Origin: Pseudomonadota bacterium
GTDB lineage: Bacteria > Pseudomonadota > Gammaproteobacteria > UBA9214
Assembly (NCBI GenBank): GCA_041395565.1
Contig: JAWLAI010000005.1
Location: forward strand, 1-64,000
Direction of reading: 5' to 3'
Length of the DNA stretch: 64,000 nt
The stretch's first letter is position 1; the number at the start of each line of letters is the position of its first letter. Positions 55,521 to 63,574 of this stretch are shown here, piece by piece. The position numbers and the translations under genes were made by a program. Under the pieces are notes generated by a model that ran no database searches, was not told the origin of the DNA, and saw only the letters and a list, made by a program, of their open reading frames with translations.

Positions 55521-55566
55521 CCGGCGCTAATACCAATGTACTAGGCTGGCTGTACTATATGCGCGG
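55521..55566. repeat. GTACT-box element, copy 2
   Basis: CCGGCGC-TAATAC, TGTACTAG, a 7-base spacer, GTACT and TGCGCG, aligning with the element at 48495 with one gap in the left part and a two-base gap in the right. TACTAT at 55553-55558 could be a -10 box for rightward transcription. It lies downstream of the kinase, ahead of a terminator with no protein gene between. Confidence 0.6.
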
Positions 55567-55646
55567 CACTGCAATCATGCCAAGATAGGGTCATCGTGTG
55601 GTGCGATTCAGGAAGACTTATCCGCCAAGGATGGCGGTCTTTTCTC
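55567..55646 (+). ncRNA. Candidate small RNA ending in an intrinsic terminator
   Basis: Between GTACT-box copy 2 and a CCGCCA/TGGCGG hairpin with T-rich tail there are about 55 bases and no reading frame of note. The segment has several GGA motifs (ATAGGGT, CAGGAAG and AAGGAT, the last in the hairpin loop), as in CsrA/RsmA-titrating RNAs. Transcription has not been shown; the boundaries are estimates from the possible -10 and terminator. Confidence 0.3.
55622..55645 (+). terminator. Intrinsic terminator downstream of the signalling locus
   Basis: CCGCCA (55622-55627) pairs with TGGCGG (55632-55637) around an AGGA loop and is followed by TCTTTTCT. A six-bp GC stem with only a moderate T tract, so efficiency may be partial. 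A near-identical hairpin without the T tract lies at 48620-48634. Confidence 0.6.
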
Positions 55647-55665
55647 CCACACCCGCCGCTTGTCG

Positions 55666-56604
55666 CTAGACTCCCAGCTCGAATCCGAAATCGTTGCGGA
55701 ACCGCTTGCGGAATTCATCCGGCGTGAAGCGATGATTCTGGGTACCGTGCTGCTCGATCTTGATGGCACCCAGCAGCGCCGCGATCCTGCCGGTGGTCTC
55801 CCAGTCCAGCTTGCGCATCAGTCCGTACAGGAGACCGCCCCGGAACGCATCGCCACAACCGGTCGGATCCCGCACCTGCCGCGCCTGGGCTGGCGGGATG
55901 TCGATACGCTGGTCGCGGGTATAGATGTGCGCACCCTCCGCTCCCAGGGTAACTATCAGCCCATCGACCCGTTCCGCGATCTCGTGAGGCGTCATGCCCG
56001 TACGCTCCTGCAGCAGCGATGACTCGTAGTCATTGACGCACACCCAGGTTGCCAGTTCGATGAACCTGCGCAGATCCTCGCCGCCGAACAGCGGCAGTCC
56101 CTGCCCGGGATCGAAGATGAAGGGAATGCCGGCCGCGGCGAACTGCTCCGCGTGCTCGATCATGGCCTGGCGGCCATCGGGTGATACCATGCCGATGCTG
56201 ATGCCACCTGCGGCACCGACCGCGTTGCAGTGCGCCTCGTCCATCGCCCCCGGATGGAACGCCGTGATCTGGTTGTCGTCCATGTCTGTCGTAATGAAGG
56301 CCTGCGCCGTGTAAAAGCCTTCCAGGGCGACGACATGCGCCCGGTTGATGCCGTTGAAATCCAGCCACTCGGCGTACGGACCGAAGTCCATTCCCACGGC
56401 GCCCATCGGTATCGGCTCGCCGCCGAGCAGCTTCAGGTTATAGGCGATGTTGCCGGCACAGCCACCGAACTCGCGACGCATCTCCGGAACATGGAAGGCA
56501 ACGTTCAGGATATGTACCTTATCCGGTAGGATGTGATTCCTGAACCTGTCCCTGAACACCATGATCGTGTCGTAGGCAAACGAACCGCAGATCAGAGCTG
56601 ACAT
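55666..56604 (-). CDS. PfkB-family carbohydrate/nucleoside kinase
   Basis: The 312-residue kinase starts MSALICGSFAYDTIMVFRDR at ATG 56604. FGGCAGNIAYNLKLLGGEPI is PfkB signature 1 and RDPTGCGDAFRGGLLYGLMR signature 2 with the catalytic Asp in the GAGD-type loop. IEQHGTQNH and WVCVNDYESSLL are conserved in the adenosine/ribokinase branch. Substrate (adenosine, ribose or other) cannot be fixed by sequence alone; proteins of this exact pattern are often called adenosine kinases. Separated from gcvPB by 274 bases with no gene. Confidence 0.85.
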   Translation of the reverse strand: MSALICGSFAYDTIMVFRDRFRNHILPDKVHILNVAFHVPEMRREFGGCAGNIAYNLKLLGGEPIPMGAVGMDFGPYAEWLDFNGINRAHVVALEGFYTAQAFITTDMDDNQITAFHPGAMDEAHCNAVGAAGGISIGMVSPDGRQAMIEHAEQFAAAGIPFIFDPGQGLPLFGGEDLRRFIELATWVCVNDYESSLLQERTGMTPHEIAERVDGLIVTLGAEGAHIYTRDQRIDIPPAQARQVRDPTGCGDAFRGGLLYGLMRKLDWETTGRIAALLGAIKIEQHGTQNHRFTPDEFRKRFRNDFGFELGV

Positions 56605-56878
56605 TGCTGTTTCCTGTATCGCTGCATGAAGAATTCGGCTGCTATCAGCCATGCGGGCCGCTGACGAACCTCGCGCAAAGAGGCGCAGGCGCCACACGCC
56701 GCTGCACTGGCGGTGTGCAGCACGCGTGTTCCGGAAATCCCGGCGCCGCCCCGCTACCGGTGCTGCGCGTCGAGCGGGCAGCCGCCGCAGACGGCAACCG
56801 CGTCTGCCTGCACATTTCTGTAACACCACCGTGCCTGAGCCGCGCGGGCGCGCCGCGGCGGCAGCTCTGGCACCGGCG

Positions 56879-58351
56879 CTATGCGGTTACCGTCCCCGCT
56901 AGCGCTGCCGGACGCCAGGCCAGATCGAGCTGCTTGGCGGCACGGACCTCGTCGAGCCGGCGTACCGGCTGGGTGTGCGGGGCCTCGCGCAGAAGATCCG
57001 GGCTGCTCTCCGCCTCCTGCTGGATCCGGATCATCGCATCCACGAAACCGTCCAGTTCCTCCCTGGTCTCGGTCTCGGTCGGTTCGATCAGCAGGCATTC
57101 CGGGACCAGCAGCGGGAAATAGGTCGTCGGCGCGTGGAAATTATAGTCAAGCAGGCGCTTGGCGAAGTCCATGGCGCTGATGCCCAGCGTCTTCTCCTGC
57201 CGCTTCAGGGTAACGATGAACTCGTGGGTCGCGCGTCGACCGGGGAAGGCGACATCGAAACCGGCCGCAACCAGCCTTGCCATCAGGTAGTTTGCGTTCA
57301 GTGTCGCGTAGTCGGCCACCCGATGCATGCCCTCGCGCCCGAGCATGCGCGCGTAGATGAATGCGCGCATCAGCACGCCGGCGTTGCCCATGAACGCAGA
57401 CAGCCGACCGATGCTCTGCGGGCGGGTCTCTTCGGTGATGAGATAATACTCGTCACCGTCGTAACCCACGACCGGTACCGGCAGGAACGGTTCCAGGCGC
57501 TTGCTCACGCCCACCGGTCCGGCGCCCGGCCCGCCACCGCCGTGCGGCGTGGAAAAGGTCTTGTGCAGGTTCATGTGAATGACGTCGAAACCCATGTCCC
57601 CCGGCCGCACCTTGCCGAGAATCGCATTCAGATTGGCACCGTCGTAGTACAGCAATCCGCCGGCCTCGTGGATGAGGGTGGCGATTTCCTTGATGCGGCG
57701 CTCGAACACACCGAGCGTGGAGGGATTGGTCAGCATGATACCGGCGGTCTGCGGCCCCACCGCGGCGCGCAGCGCCTCCAGGTCGACGTCGCCCTGGCGA
57801 TCGGTCGGGATCTCGCGCACCTTGTAACCGCACATCACCGCAGTGGCCGGATTGGTACCATGTGCCGCATCGGGCACGAGGATCTCGGTACGCGCGCTGT
57901 CGCCGCGTGCGTCGTGATAGGCACGGATCATGGCCACGCCCGCGAACTCGCCCTGGGCACCCGCCGCCGGTGACAGCGATACTGCCGGCATGCCGGTGAC
58001 TTCCCGCAGCATTTCCTGCAGCTCATGCATGCACGCGAGAAACCCCTGCCCCATCGAATCCGGTGCCAGCGGGTGGCGCGCGAGGAAGCCCGGCAGCATG
58101 GCCAGCCGGTTACAGGCACGCGGGTTGTACTTCATGGTGCAGGAACCCAAGGGGTAGAACTGGGTATCAATCGAGAAATTCTTCTGCGACAGGCGCGTAT
58201 AGTGACGCACCACCTGCATCTCCGAGACTGCCGGCAGCAAAGGCGGCTCCGTGCGCAGCAGGGCGGCCGGAATATCCGCGGCATCGGCAGCCTGATGCGG
58301 CGCCTGCGCCAGGGCACGGCGGCCAGGGCGGGAGTGTTCGAATATCAGCAT
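56879..58351 (-). CDS. gcvPB: Glycine dehydrogenase (decarboxylating) subunit 2
   Basis: The 490-residue protein starts MLIFEHSRPGRRALAQAPHQ at ATG 58351, spaced correctly from GGAAAG. FYPLGSCTMKYNPRACNRLA and PAAGAQGEFAGVAMIRAYHD are GcvPB blocks; VIHMNLHKTFSTPHGGGGPG holds the PLP-binding Lys264. With GcvPA it forms the P protein, which decarboxylates glycine and passes the aminomethyl group to lipoyl-GcvH. The subunit gene is separated from gcvPA by tpx. Part of the gcvT-gcvH-gcvPA-tpx-gcvPB operon. Confidence 0.96.
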   Translation of the reverse strand: MLIFEHSRPGRRALAQAPHQAADAADIPAALLRTEPPLLPAVSEMQVVRHYTRLSQKNFSIDTQFYPLGSCTMKYNPRACNRLAMLPGFLARHPLAPDSMGQGFLACMHELQEMLREVTGMPAVSLSPAAGAQGEFAGVAMIRAYHDARGDSARTEILVPDAAHGTNPATAVMCGYKVREIPTDRQGDVDLEALRAAVGPQTAGIMLTNPSTLGVFERRIKEIATLIHEAGGLLYYDGANLNAILGKVRPGDMGFDVIHMNLHKTFSTPHGGGGPGAGPVGVSKRLEPFLPVPVVGYDGDEYYLITEETRPQSIGRLSAFMGNAGVLMRAFIYARMLGREGMHRVADYATLNANYLMARLVAAGFDVAFPGRRATHEFIVTLKRQEKTLGISAMDFAKRLLDYNFHAPTTYFPLLVPECLLIEPTETETREELDGFVDAMIRIQQEAESSPDLLREAPHTQPVRRLDEVRAAKQLDLAWRPAALAGTVTA

Positions 58352-58433
58352 AGCCATTCTTTCCAAAATGTCAGGTGCGGGCACGCCCGCGAAACTTGCA
58401 GCCGGCAGTGATCAGCCACCGGCATCCCCGGCG

Positions 58434-58934
58434 CTAGCGCAGTGCCGCCAGCGCCGCCTCGTAATCCGGCTCGTCGGCGATTTCAGGCACCAGCTGGGTA
58501 TAGCGCACCACCCCCGCGCCATCCACCACCACGATGGCGCGCGCGGTAATACCGGCCAGCGGTCCGTCGGTGATCAGCACGCCGTAATCGCGGGCAAAGT
58601 CACGCGAACGCATCATGGACAGCGGGACCACGTTCTCCAGCCCCTCGGCGCCGCAGAAGCGCCCCTGTGCGAACGGCAGGTCGGAGGATATGATCAGTAC
58701 CACGGCATCATGATGCACCGCGGCATGGGCGTTGAACTTGATGGTGGATGTGGCACAGGTCGGCGTGTCGAGGCTGGGCACGATATTCATGATAACCATT
58801 TTGCCCTTGTAGTCGGCGAGCCGTACATCGTTCAGCTTGCCGTCGACCAGGTGGAAGTTCGGCGCCTTGCTGCCGGTCGCCGGCAGTTCGCCGTTGGTAT
58901 GACAGGCGTTTCCGTTCAGGGTTACTGTCGCCAT
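58434..58934 (-). CDS. tpx: Thiol peroxidase (atypical 2-Cys peroxiredoxin)
   Basis: The 166-residue enzyme reduces peroxides with thioredoxin. VPSLDTPTCATSTIKFNAHA holds peroxidatic Cys60 and FAQGRFCGAEGLENV resolving Cys94, one residue off the E. coli numbering. The P-x-x-x-T/S-C and Arg (MMRSRDF) catalytic residues are present. It lies between gcvPA (45-base gap) and gcvPB (82-base gap) on the same strand and so is presumably expressed under the glycine riboswitch, an unusual pairing. Confidence 0.96.
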   Translation of the reverse strand: MATVTLNGNACHTNGELPATGSKAPNFHLVDGKLNDVRLADYKGKMVIMNIVPSLDTPTCATSTIKFNAHAAVHHDAVVLIISSDLPFAQGRFCGAEGLENVVPLSMMRSRDFARDYGVLITDGPLAGITARAIVVVDGAGVVRYTQLVPEIADEPDYEAALAALR

Positions 58935-58979
58935 GACTTACCTCCGCTGTTCTCGTGTGAATGAACCCGGTGCCGGCGC

Positions 58980-60380
58980 TCAGGCCAGCTTCGGCTGTAC
59001 CGGGCACCCGGCCACCGTCTGCGCCGCGATGGCACGGTTCAGGTGATCGGTATAGGTTGCGATGTCGGCTGCGCTGCGCACTTCGGTGGCGCAAACCAGC
59101 AGGGCATCGCCCAGTTCCGGATAGTCGCGGGTGAGGACGTAACCGGGCAAGATGTTGTGCGCGTGCAGCGCACGCACGATACCGTCAACTGGCAACGCCA
59201 GGCGCAGCGGCACCTCGTGGAAATACGGCCGATCGAACACCGGCTGCACCGCCTCGTTCGCGGTCAGTGCGGCTACCAGCGCACGGGTGTTTTCGTGGCA
59301 GGCAAGCGCGACACGGCGCAACCCTTCCGCCCCGAGCAAGGACATGTAGATGGTCGCCGCCGTTACCAGCAGGCCCTGGTTGGTGCAGATGTTCGAGGTC
59401 GCCTTGGATCGGCGGATGTGCTGCTCGCGCGCCTGCAAAGTCAGGGTGAAGCCTGCGCGCCCGTCACGGTCGAGCGTGCGACCGACGATGCGTCCCGGCA
59501 TCTGCCGCACCAGATCCAGTTTGCAGCACATGTAGCCGAAATACGGACCGCCACTCATGAGCGGCACACCCAGCGGCTGGCCTTCACCGCAGGCGATATC
59601 CGCGCCTGCGCCACCCCAGCGCCCCGGCGGCTTGAGCAGCGCCAATGACGTCGGGTTGGCCACGCCGACCACCAGCGCACCCTGGGCATGGGCCCAGTCG
59701 GTCAGCGCGTCGACATCCTCCAGGATGCCGAAGAAGTTCGGCTGCTGGATGACCAGCGCGGCGATATCCTGACCCGCGTAGGGTTCCAGCGCCTCGAGCA
59801 GCGTGTTACCGCCCTGCGGGCAGTACGGCAACTCGACGAGCTCGATGCCCTGGTTCTTCACAATGGTGCGTGCGGTCTTGCGATAGTGGGGATGCACCGT
59901 CTTCGGGACCAGCACCCGGTGGGATTTCGATTTGCGGTTGGCGCGGATCGCCATCAGCACCGCTTCGGCCAGGCCCGAGGCGCCATCGTAGAGCGAGGCA
60001 TTCGACACATCCAGGCCGGTCAGGCCGGTCATCATGGTCTGGTATTCGTAGATCAGCTGCAGCGTGCCCTGGCTGGCCTCAGCCTGATAGGGCGTGTAGG
60101 CGCTGTAGAACTCGCCGCGCGTCGTGATCTCCCAGACCGCGGCCGGCACGTGGTGATCGTAGGCTCCCGCACCGAGAAAACACAACGGCCGGCCGTCCCG
60201 CTCGGCGCGCTCGAGCATCAGTCGCGATATCTCCTGCTCGTTCATCCCCACCGGGATTCCGGACAGCTTGCCGGTACGCAGGTTGGCGGGGATTTCGTCA
60301 AACAGGCTTTCGATGTCGCCGACGCCTATGGCGGCCAGCATGTCCTGCACATCGGATTCGGTATGGGGGATGAAAGGCAT
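58980..60380 (-). CDS. gcvPA: Glycine dehydrogenase (decarboxylating) subunit 1
   Basis: The 466-residue protein starts MPFIPHTESDVQDMLAAIGV. FLGAGAYDHHVPAAVWEITT, RGEFYSAYTPYQAEASQGTL, LQLIYEYQTMMTGLTGLDVS and LVPKTVHPHYRKTARTIV are diagnostic for GcvPA. It pairs with GcvPB to make the heterotetrameric P protein used instead of the single-chain enzyme. 53 bases after gcvH. Confidence 0.97.
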   Translation of the reverse strand: MPFIPHTESDVQDMLAAIGVGDIESLFDEIPANLRTGKLSGIPVGMNEQEISRLMLERAERDGRPLCFLGAGAYDHHVPAAVWEITTRGEFYSAYTPYQAEASQGTLQLIYEYQTMMTGLTGLDVSNASLYDGASGLAEAVLMAIRANRKSKSHRVLVPKTVHPHYRKTARTIVKNQGIELVELPYCPQGGNTLLEALEPYAGQDIAALVIQQPNFFGILEDVDALTDWAHAQGALVVGVANPTSLALLKPPGRWGGAGADIACGEGQPLGVPLMSGGPYFGYMCCKLDLVRQMPGRIVGRTLDRDGRAGFTLTLQAREQHIRRSKATSNICTNQGLLVTAATIYMSLLGAEGLRRVALACHENTRALVAALTANEAVQPVFDRPYFHEVPLRLALPVDGIVRALHAHNILPGYVLTRDYPELGDALLVCATEVRSAADIATYTDHLNRAIAAQTVAGCPVQPKLA

Positions 60381-60433
60381 GGTCGTATCGGTTCCGGGTA
60401 TTCTTACGCAACAGGGATTAGCGCCGGCGTCGT

Positions 60434-60829
60434 TCAGTGCGCCTCCGCCTCGATAAACGCGCTGTAGGCCTCGCTGTCCATCAACAGGTCGAGGTCGGCA
60501 GCGTTGGTGGGCCGTATCCGGAACAGCCAGCCAGCGCCGTAGGCGTCCTGGTTGACCGTTTCGGGGCTGTCGGCCAGCGCCCCGTTGGACTCGATGACTT
60601 CGCCAGACAGCGGGGCGTAGACATCGGAGGCCGCCTTGACCGACTCGACCACGGCACAGGCATCACCCGCGCATACCGTCTGGCCGGCTTCCGGAACCTC
60701 GATGTAGACCATGTCACCGAGCTGGTCCTGGGCATTGTCGGAGATCCCGACGGTCACGCTGCCATCGTCGTTGTGACGCGCCCACTCGTGCGACTTCGTG
60801 TACTTCAGTTCAACCGGGATGTTGCTCAT
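60434..60829 (-). CDS. gcvH: Glycine cleavage system H protein
   Basis: The 131-residue lipoyl carrier starts MSNIPVELKYTKSHEWARHN at ATG 60829. VTVGISDNAQDQLGDMVYIE and CAVVESVKAASDVYAPLSGE place lipoylated Lys65, and NQDAYGAGWLFRIRPTN closes the fold. It shuttles the aminomethyl group between the P, T and L proteins. A 6-codon longer start is possible but less like the family. Confidence 0.97.
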   Translation of the reverse strand: MSNIPVELKYTKSHEWARHNDDGSVTVGISDNAQDQLGDMVYIEVPEAGQTVCAGDACAVVESVKAASDVYAPLSGEVIESNGALADSPETVNQDAYGAGWLFRIRPTNAADLDLLMDSEAYSAFIEAEAH

Positions 60830-60873
60830 GTTCGCCTCGCTGTGCATTCAGGTAGCGTTGAAATGGAATTGGA

Positions 60874-61962
60874 TTACAGCGCGATCTGGGCCTTGCCGTT
60901 CCTGACGAAGGGCGGTTTGACGATACGCGCCTGCAGCATTTTGCCCCGCACCTCGACCTGACAGGTGGCACCGGTGTCGCGGGGAACGCGCGCGAAGGCG
61001 ATGGCACGCTGCAGCGTCGGCGAGAAGCTGCCGCTGGTGATCTCGCCATCGCCCTGGCCGGTTATCACCTTCTGATGATTGCGCAACACGCCCTTGTCTT
61101 CCAGCAGCAGTCCGACCAGTTTCTGCTGCACGCCGGCGGCACGCTGCGCCTCAAGCGCCTGGCGCCCGATGAAATCCCGTTCCGCCGGCTCCCAGGCCAC
61201 GGTCCATGCCAGCGCCGACTCCAGCGGGCTGACCGATTCGTCCATGTCCGAGCCGTACAGGTTCATGCCGGCCTCCAGACGCAGGGTGTCACGGGCACCG
61301 AGCCCGGTCGGACGCACGCCGGCGGCACGCAGCCGGCTCCAGAACCCGGCGGCCTCCTCGGCCGGCAGGACTATCTCGAAACCGTCCTCGCCGGTGTAAC
61401 CGGTACGGGCGATGAACCAGTCGCCGTCGAAGACGCCGAAGAACGGCTGCAGCGCGGCGGCGGCGGCGCGGACCGTTTCGTGCAGCAGCGGCAGGGTCTT
61501 GCTCCGGGCATTCGGGCCCTGAATGGCGATCATTGCCAGCTCCGGACGCTCGGTCACCGTCACGCTGAAATCCACCGATTGCTGTTCCAGCCAGGCCAGG
61601 TCCTTGGCACGCGTACCGGCGTTGACCACCATGCGGAAAAAGTCGTCGCGGATGAAGTACACAATCAGATCGTCGATCACCCCGCCCTGCTCGTTCAGCA
61701 TGCAGCTGTACATCGCCTTGCCGCTGTCCTGAAGGCGGTCGACGTTGTTGGCCAGCAGGTAACGCAGGAATTCACGGGTGCGCGGCCCGGTGAGGTCGAC
61801 CACGGTCATGTGCGATACATCGAACATGCCGGCATCTGCGCGCACGTTGTTGTGCTCCTCGATCTGCGAGCCGTAATTGATCGGCATCTGCCAACCGGCG
61901 AAATCGACTATCTTGCCGCCGTCTACGATATGCTCGTCATACAATGGCGTTCGGTTTGGCAT
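60874..61962 (-). CDS. gcvT: Aminomethyltransferase (glycine cleavage T protein)
   Basis: The 362-residue protein starts MPNRTPLYDEHIVDGGKIVD at ATG 61962. MPINYGSQIEEHNNVRADAG with MFDVSHMTVVDLTGPRTREF and ARTGYTGEDGFEIVLPAEEA are the folate-binding GcvT blocks; GVRPTGLGARDTLRLEAGMN carries the catalytic Asp. It moves the methylene from lipoyl-GcvH to THF, releasing ammonia. First gene of the operon, directly behind the tandem glycine riboswitch and its terminator. Confidence 0.97.
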   Translation of the reverse strand: MPNRTPLYDEHIVDGGKIVDFAGWQMPINYGSQIEEHNNVRADAGMFDVSHMTVVDLTGPRTREFLRYLLANNVDRLQDSGKAMYSCMLNEQGGVIDDLIVYFIRDDFFRMVVNAGTRAKDLAWLEQQSVDFSVTVTERPELAMIAIQGPNARSKTLPLLHETVRAAAAALQPFFGVFDGDWFIARTGYTGEDGFEIVLPAEEAAGFWSRLRAAGVRPTGLGARDTLRLEAGMNLYGSDMDESVSPLESALAWTVAWEPAERDFIGRQALEAQRAAGVQQKLVGLLLEDKGVLRNHQKVITGQGDGEITSGSFSPTLQRAIAFARVPRDTGATCQVEVRGKMLQARIVKPPFVRNGKAQIAL

Positions 61963-62000
61963 AAATGTCTTCCCAACAGTTAACTGGCACCGCGACGAAC

Positions 62001-62035
62001 AAAAAAAAGGCGACGGCAGATTCCTGTCCGTCGCC
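62001..62035 (-). terminator. Riboswitch-controlled intrinsic terminator before gcvT
   Basis: Read leftward, GGCGACGG and CCGTCGCC form a perfect 8-bp stem around a short loop that can add a CAG/CTG pairing, followed by eight T residues (62008-62001). It lies immediately after the second aptamer and 39 bases before the gcvT start, the usual place for an attenuator. Glycine binding would be expected to block it and turn the operon on. Confidence 0.92.
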
Positions 62036-62222
62036 CCTCTGTCCGGTGACCTGAGAGTGTAGGTGAACCGTGCAGGAACACGCTCACCCGTCCCCTTCGG
62101 TGGGTCGTGAGTCGACCGCTCTCCAGAGTCAACTTCTGCTACAGTCCTTTTGCCTGAGCGTTTCCTGGCGTGTTGCGCCTTCGGCGGTGCAGGCCTCTGC
62201 GGCCGCACTCTCTCCCGCAGCA
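62036..62222 (-). ncRNA. Tandem glycine riboswitch
   Basis: Leftward, aptamer 1 shows GCGGGAGAG (62218-62210), CGCCGAAGGCGCAA (62186-62173) and GCTCAGGCAAAAGGAC (62158-62143). A short linker leads to aptamer 2 with CTGGAGAGCGG (62126-62116), CCACCGAAGGGGACG (62103-62089) and ACTCTCAGGT (62058-62049). Two aptamers in series, with the conserved GGAGAG, CCGAAGG and CUCAGG-AAAGGAC blocks, are typical of the class that controls gcv operons. Ends are approximate. The remaining 62223-62335 up to ubiI has no gene. Confidence 0.95.
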
Positions 62223-62335
62223 GAGTTACGTCGTGGCGCCACTATACTCCTGCCGGAGCCCGAGTTCCAGATTCCCCCCACCCGGAGTGCGCGAGGCAAA
62301 ACCGGCGCACATACACATATATATAGGAGCATCGT

Positions 62336-63574
62336 TCAGTTCGGTGTCCGCAAGACGGGCAGTCCCCGCGCCAGCGCCGGCAGGTCCCCCGCCAGCCCCA
62401 TGGCATGGCGCATGAACAGCTGCCGTACCGGACCGGCATGATTGACGGCATCCAGACCGCGGCTGCGCACCTGACCGAGCATCGGATTGGCGTTACTGAA
62501 CAGGCGGTTAATGCCATCCATCGCGGCCATCATCAGCTGGTTGTCGGCGCGCCGCCAGCGCTCGAAGCGGCGCAGGGTGTGCAGCGCGCCGGGATCCCGT
62601 CCCTGGTGCAGCGCATCCAGAATCACCTCGGCCAGCGCCGCCGCATCCAGCAGACCGAGGTTCACACCCTGCCCGGCCAGTGGGTGGATGGCATGCGCGG
62701 CATCGCCGATCAGGGCCGCTCGCCCGATGACATAGCGCTCGGCGTGCTGGCGCCGCAACGGCCATGCCGTGCGCGGCCCCGATTCGATGATATCGCCCAG
62801 CCGGTGTTCGAAGGCGGCTGCGAGCTGCGCGTGAAAGTCTACCGGATCGGCCTCGAGCATACGCCCGGTCGCGGCGGCCGACTGCGTCCAGACGATCGAG
62901 CACCAGCCGTCGGCCATGGGCAGAAACGCCAGCGGCCCGCCCGGGAGAAAGCGCTGCCACGCGGTATTACGGTGCGCCAGCGCGGTACGCACCGGCGCAA
63001 CCAGCGCGCTCTGGCGGTAATCGAGAGCGTGCACGCCGATCCCCAGCATGCCGCGCACCGGCGAAGCGGCGCCGTCCGCTGCCACCACGACACTGGCGGC
63101 GATCTCACGACCGTCGTCGAGCACTGCCACACCGGCGCTGCTGCCTGCCTGCACGGACTGGCAGGCGGCAGGACAGAAAACGCTGACCGACGGCAGCGCA
63201 TGCAGCCGTTCCCACAGCGCAGCGACGATATGGTGCGGGGCCAGGATATAGCCCAGACAGGGCTCCGCGAGTTCGGCGCAATCGAAATGCAGGGTACCGT
63301 TGCCGACGGCATCCCAGACTTCCATGTCGGTGAAGGCGCAGCATTCATGCGCCGTGATGCCTGCCCAGACCTCCAGGGCGCGGAAGATGCGCTCGGAGGC
63401 GCGCGAGACGGCGTACATGCGCGCATCGGAGACCGGTTGCGGCTCCCGCGGCTCGACCACGGCCACACGCACCCCGGCCATGCCCAGCGCGCAGGCCGCG
63501 GCACTGCCCACGATGCCTGCGCCAACGACGATGACATCGAACCGCTGCGACCCCGAACCGGCGTCGCGCTTCAC
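62336..63574 (-). CDS. ubiI: UbiH/UbiF/VisC-family FAD-dependent hydroxylase, probably UbiI
   Basis: The 412-residue flavoprotein has an FAD-binding N-terminus (FDVIVVGAGIVGSAAACALG), the middle motif AADGAASPVRGMLGIG (DG motif) and ALIGDAAHAIHPLAGQGVNL with the GD ribose-binding site. It overlaps ubiH by 4 bases (GTGA). In E. coli the order pepP-ubiH-ubiI(visC)-gcvT is the same, supporting UbiI, which hydroxylates C5 of the ubiquinone precursor ring using O2. GTG start at 63574. UbiF or UbiM identity is less likely by position. Confidence 0.88.
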   Translation of the reverse strand: MKRDAGSGSQRFDVIVVGAGIVGSAAACALGMAGVRVAVVEPREPQPVSDARMYAVSRASERIFRALEVWAGITAHECCAFTDMEVWDAVGNGTLHFDCAELAEPCLGYILAPHHIVAALWERLHALPSVSVFCPAACQSVQAGSSAGVAVLDDGREIAASVVVAADGAASPVRGMLGIGVHALDYRQSALVAPVRTALAHRNTAWQRFLPGGPLAFLPMADGWCSIVWTQSAAATGRMLEADPVDFHAQLAAAFEHRLGDIIESGPRTAWPLRRQHAERYVIGRAALIGDAAHAIHPLAGQGVNLGLLDAAALAEVILDALHQGRDPGALHTLRRFERWRRADNQLMMAAMDGINRLFSNANPMLGQVRSRGLDAVNHAGPVRQLFMRHAMGLAGDLPALARGLPVLRTPN

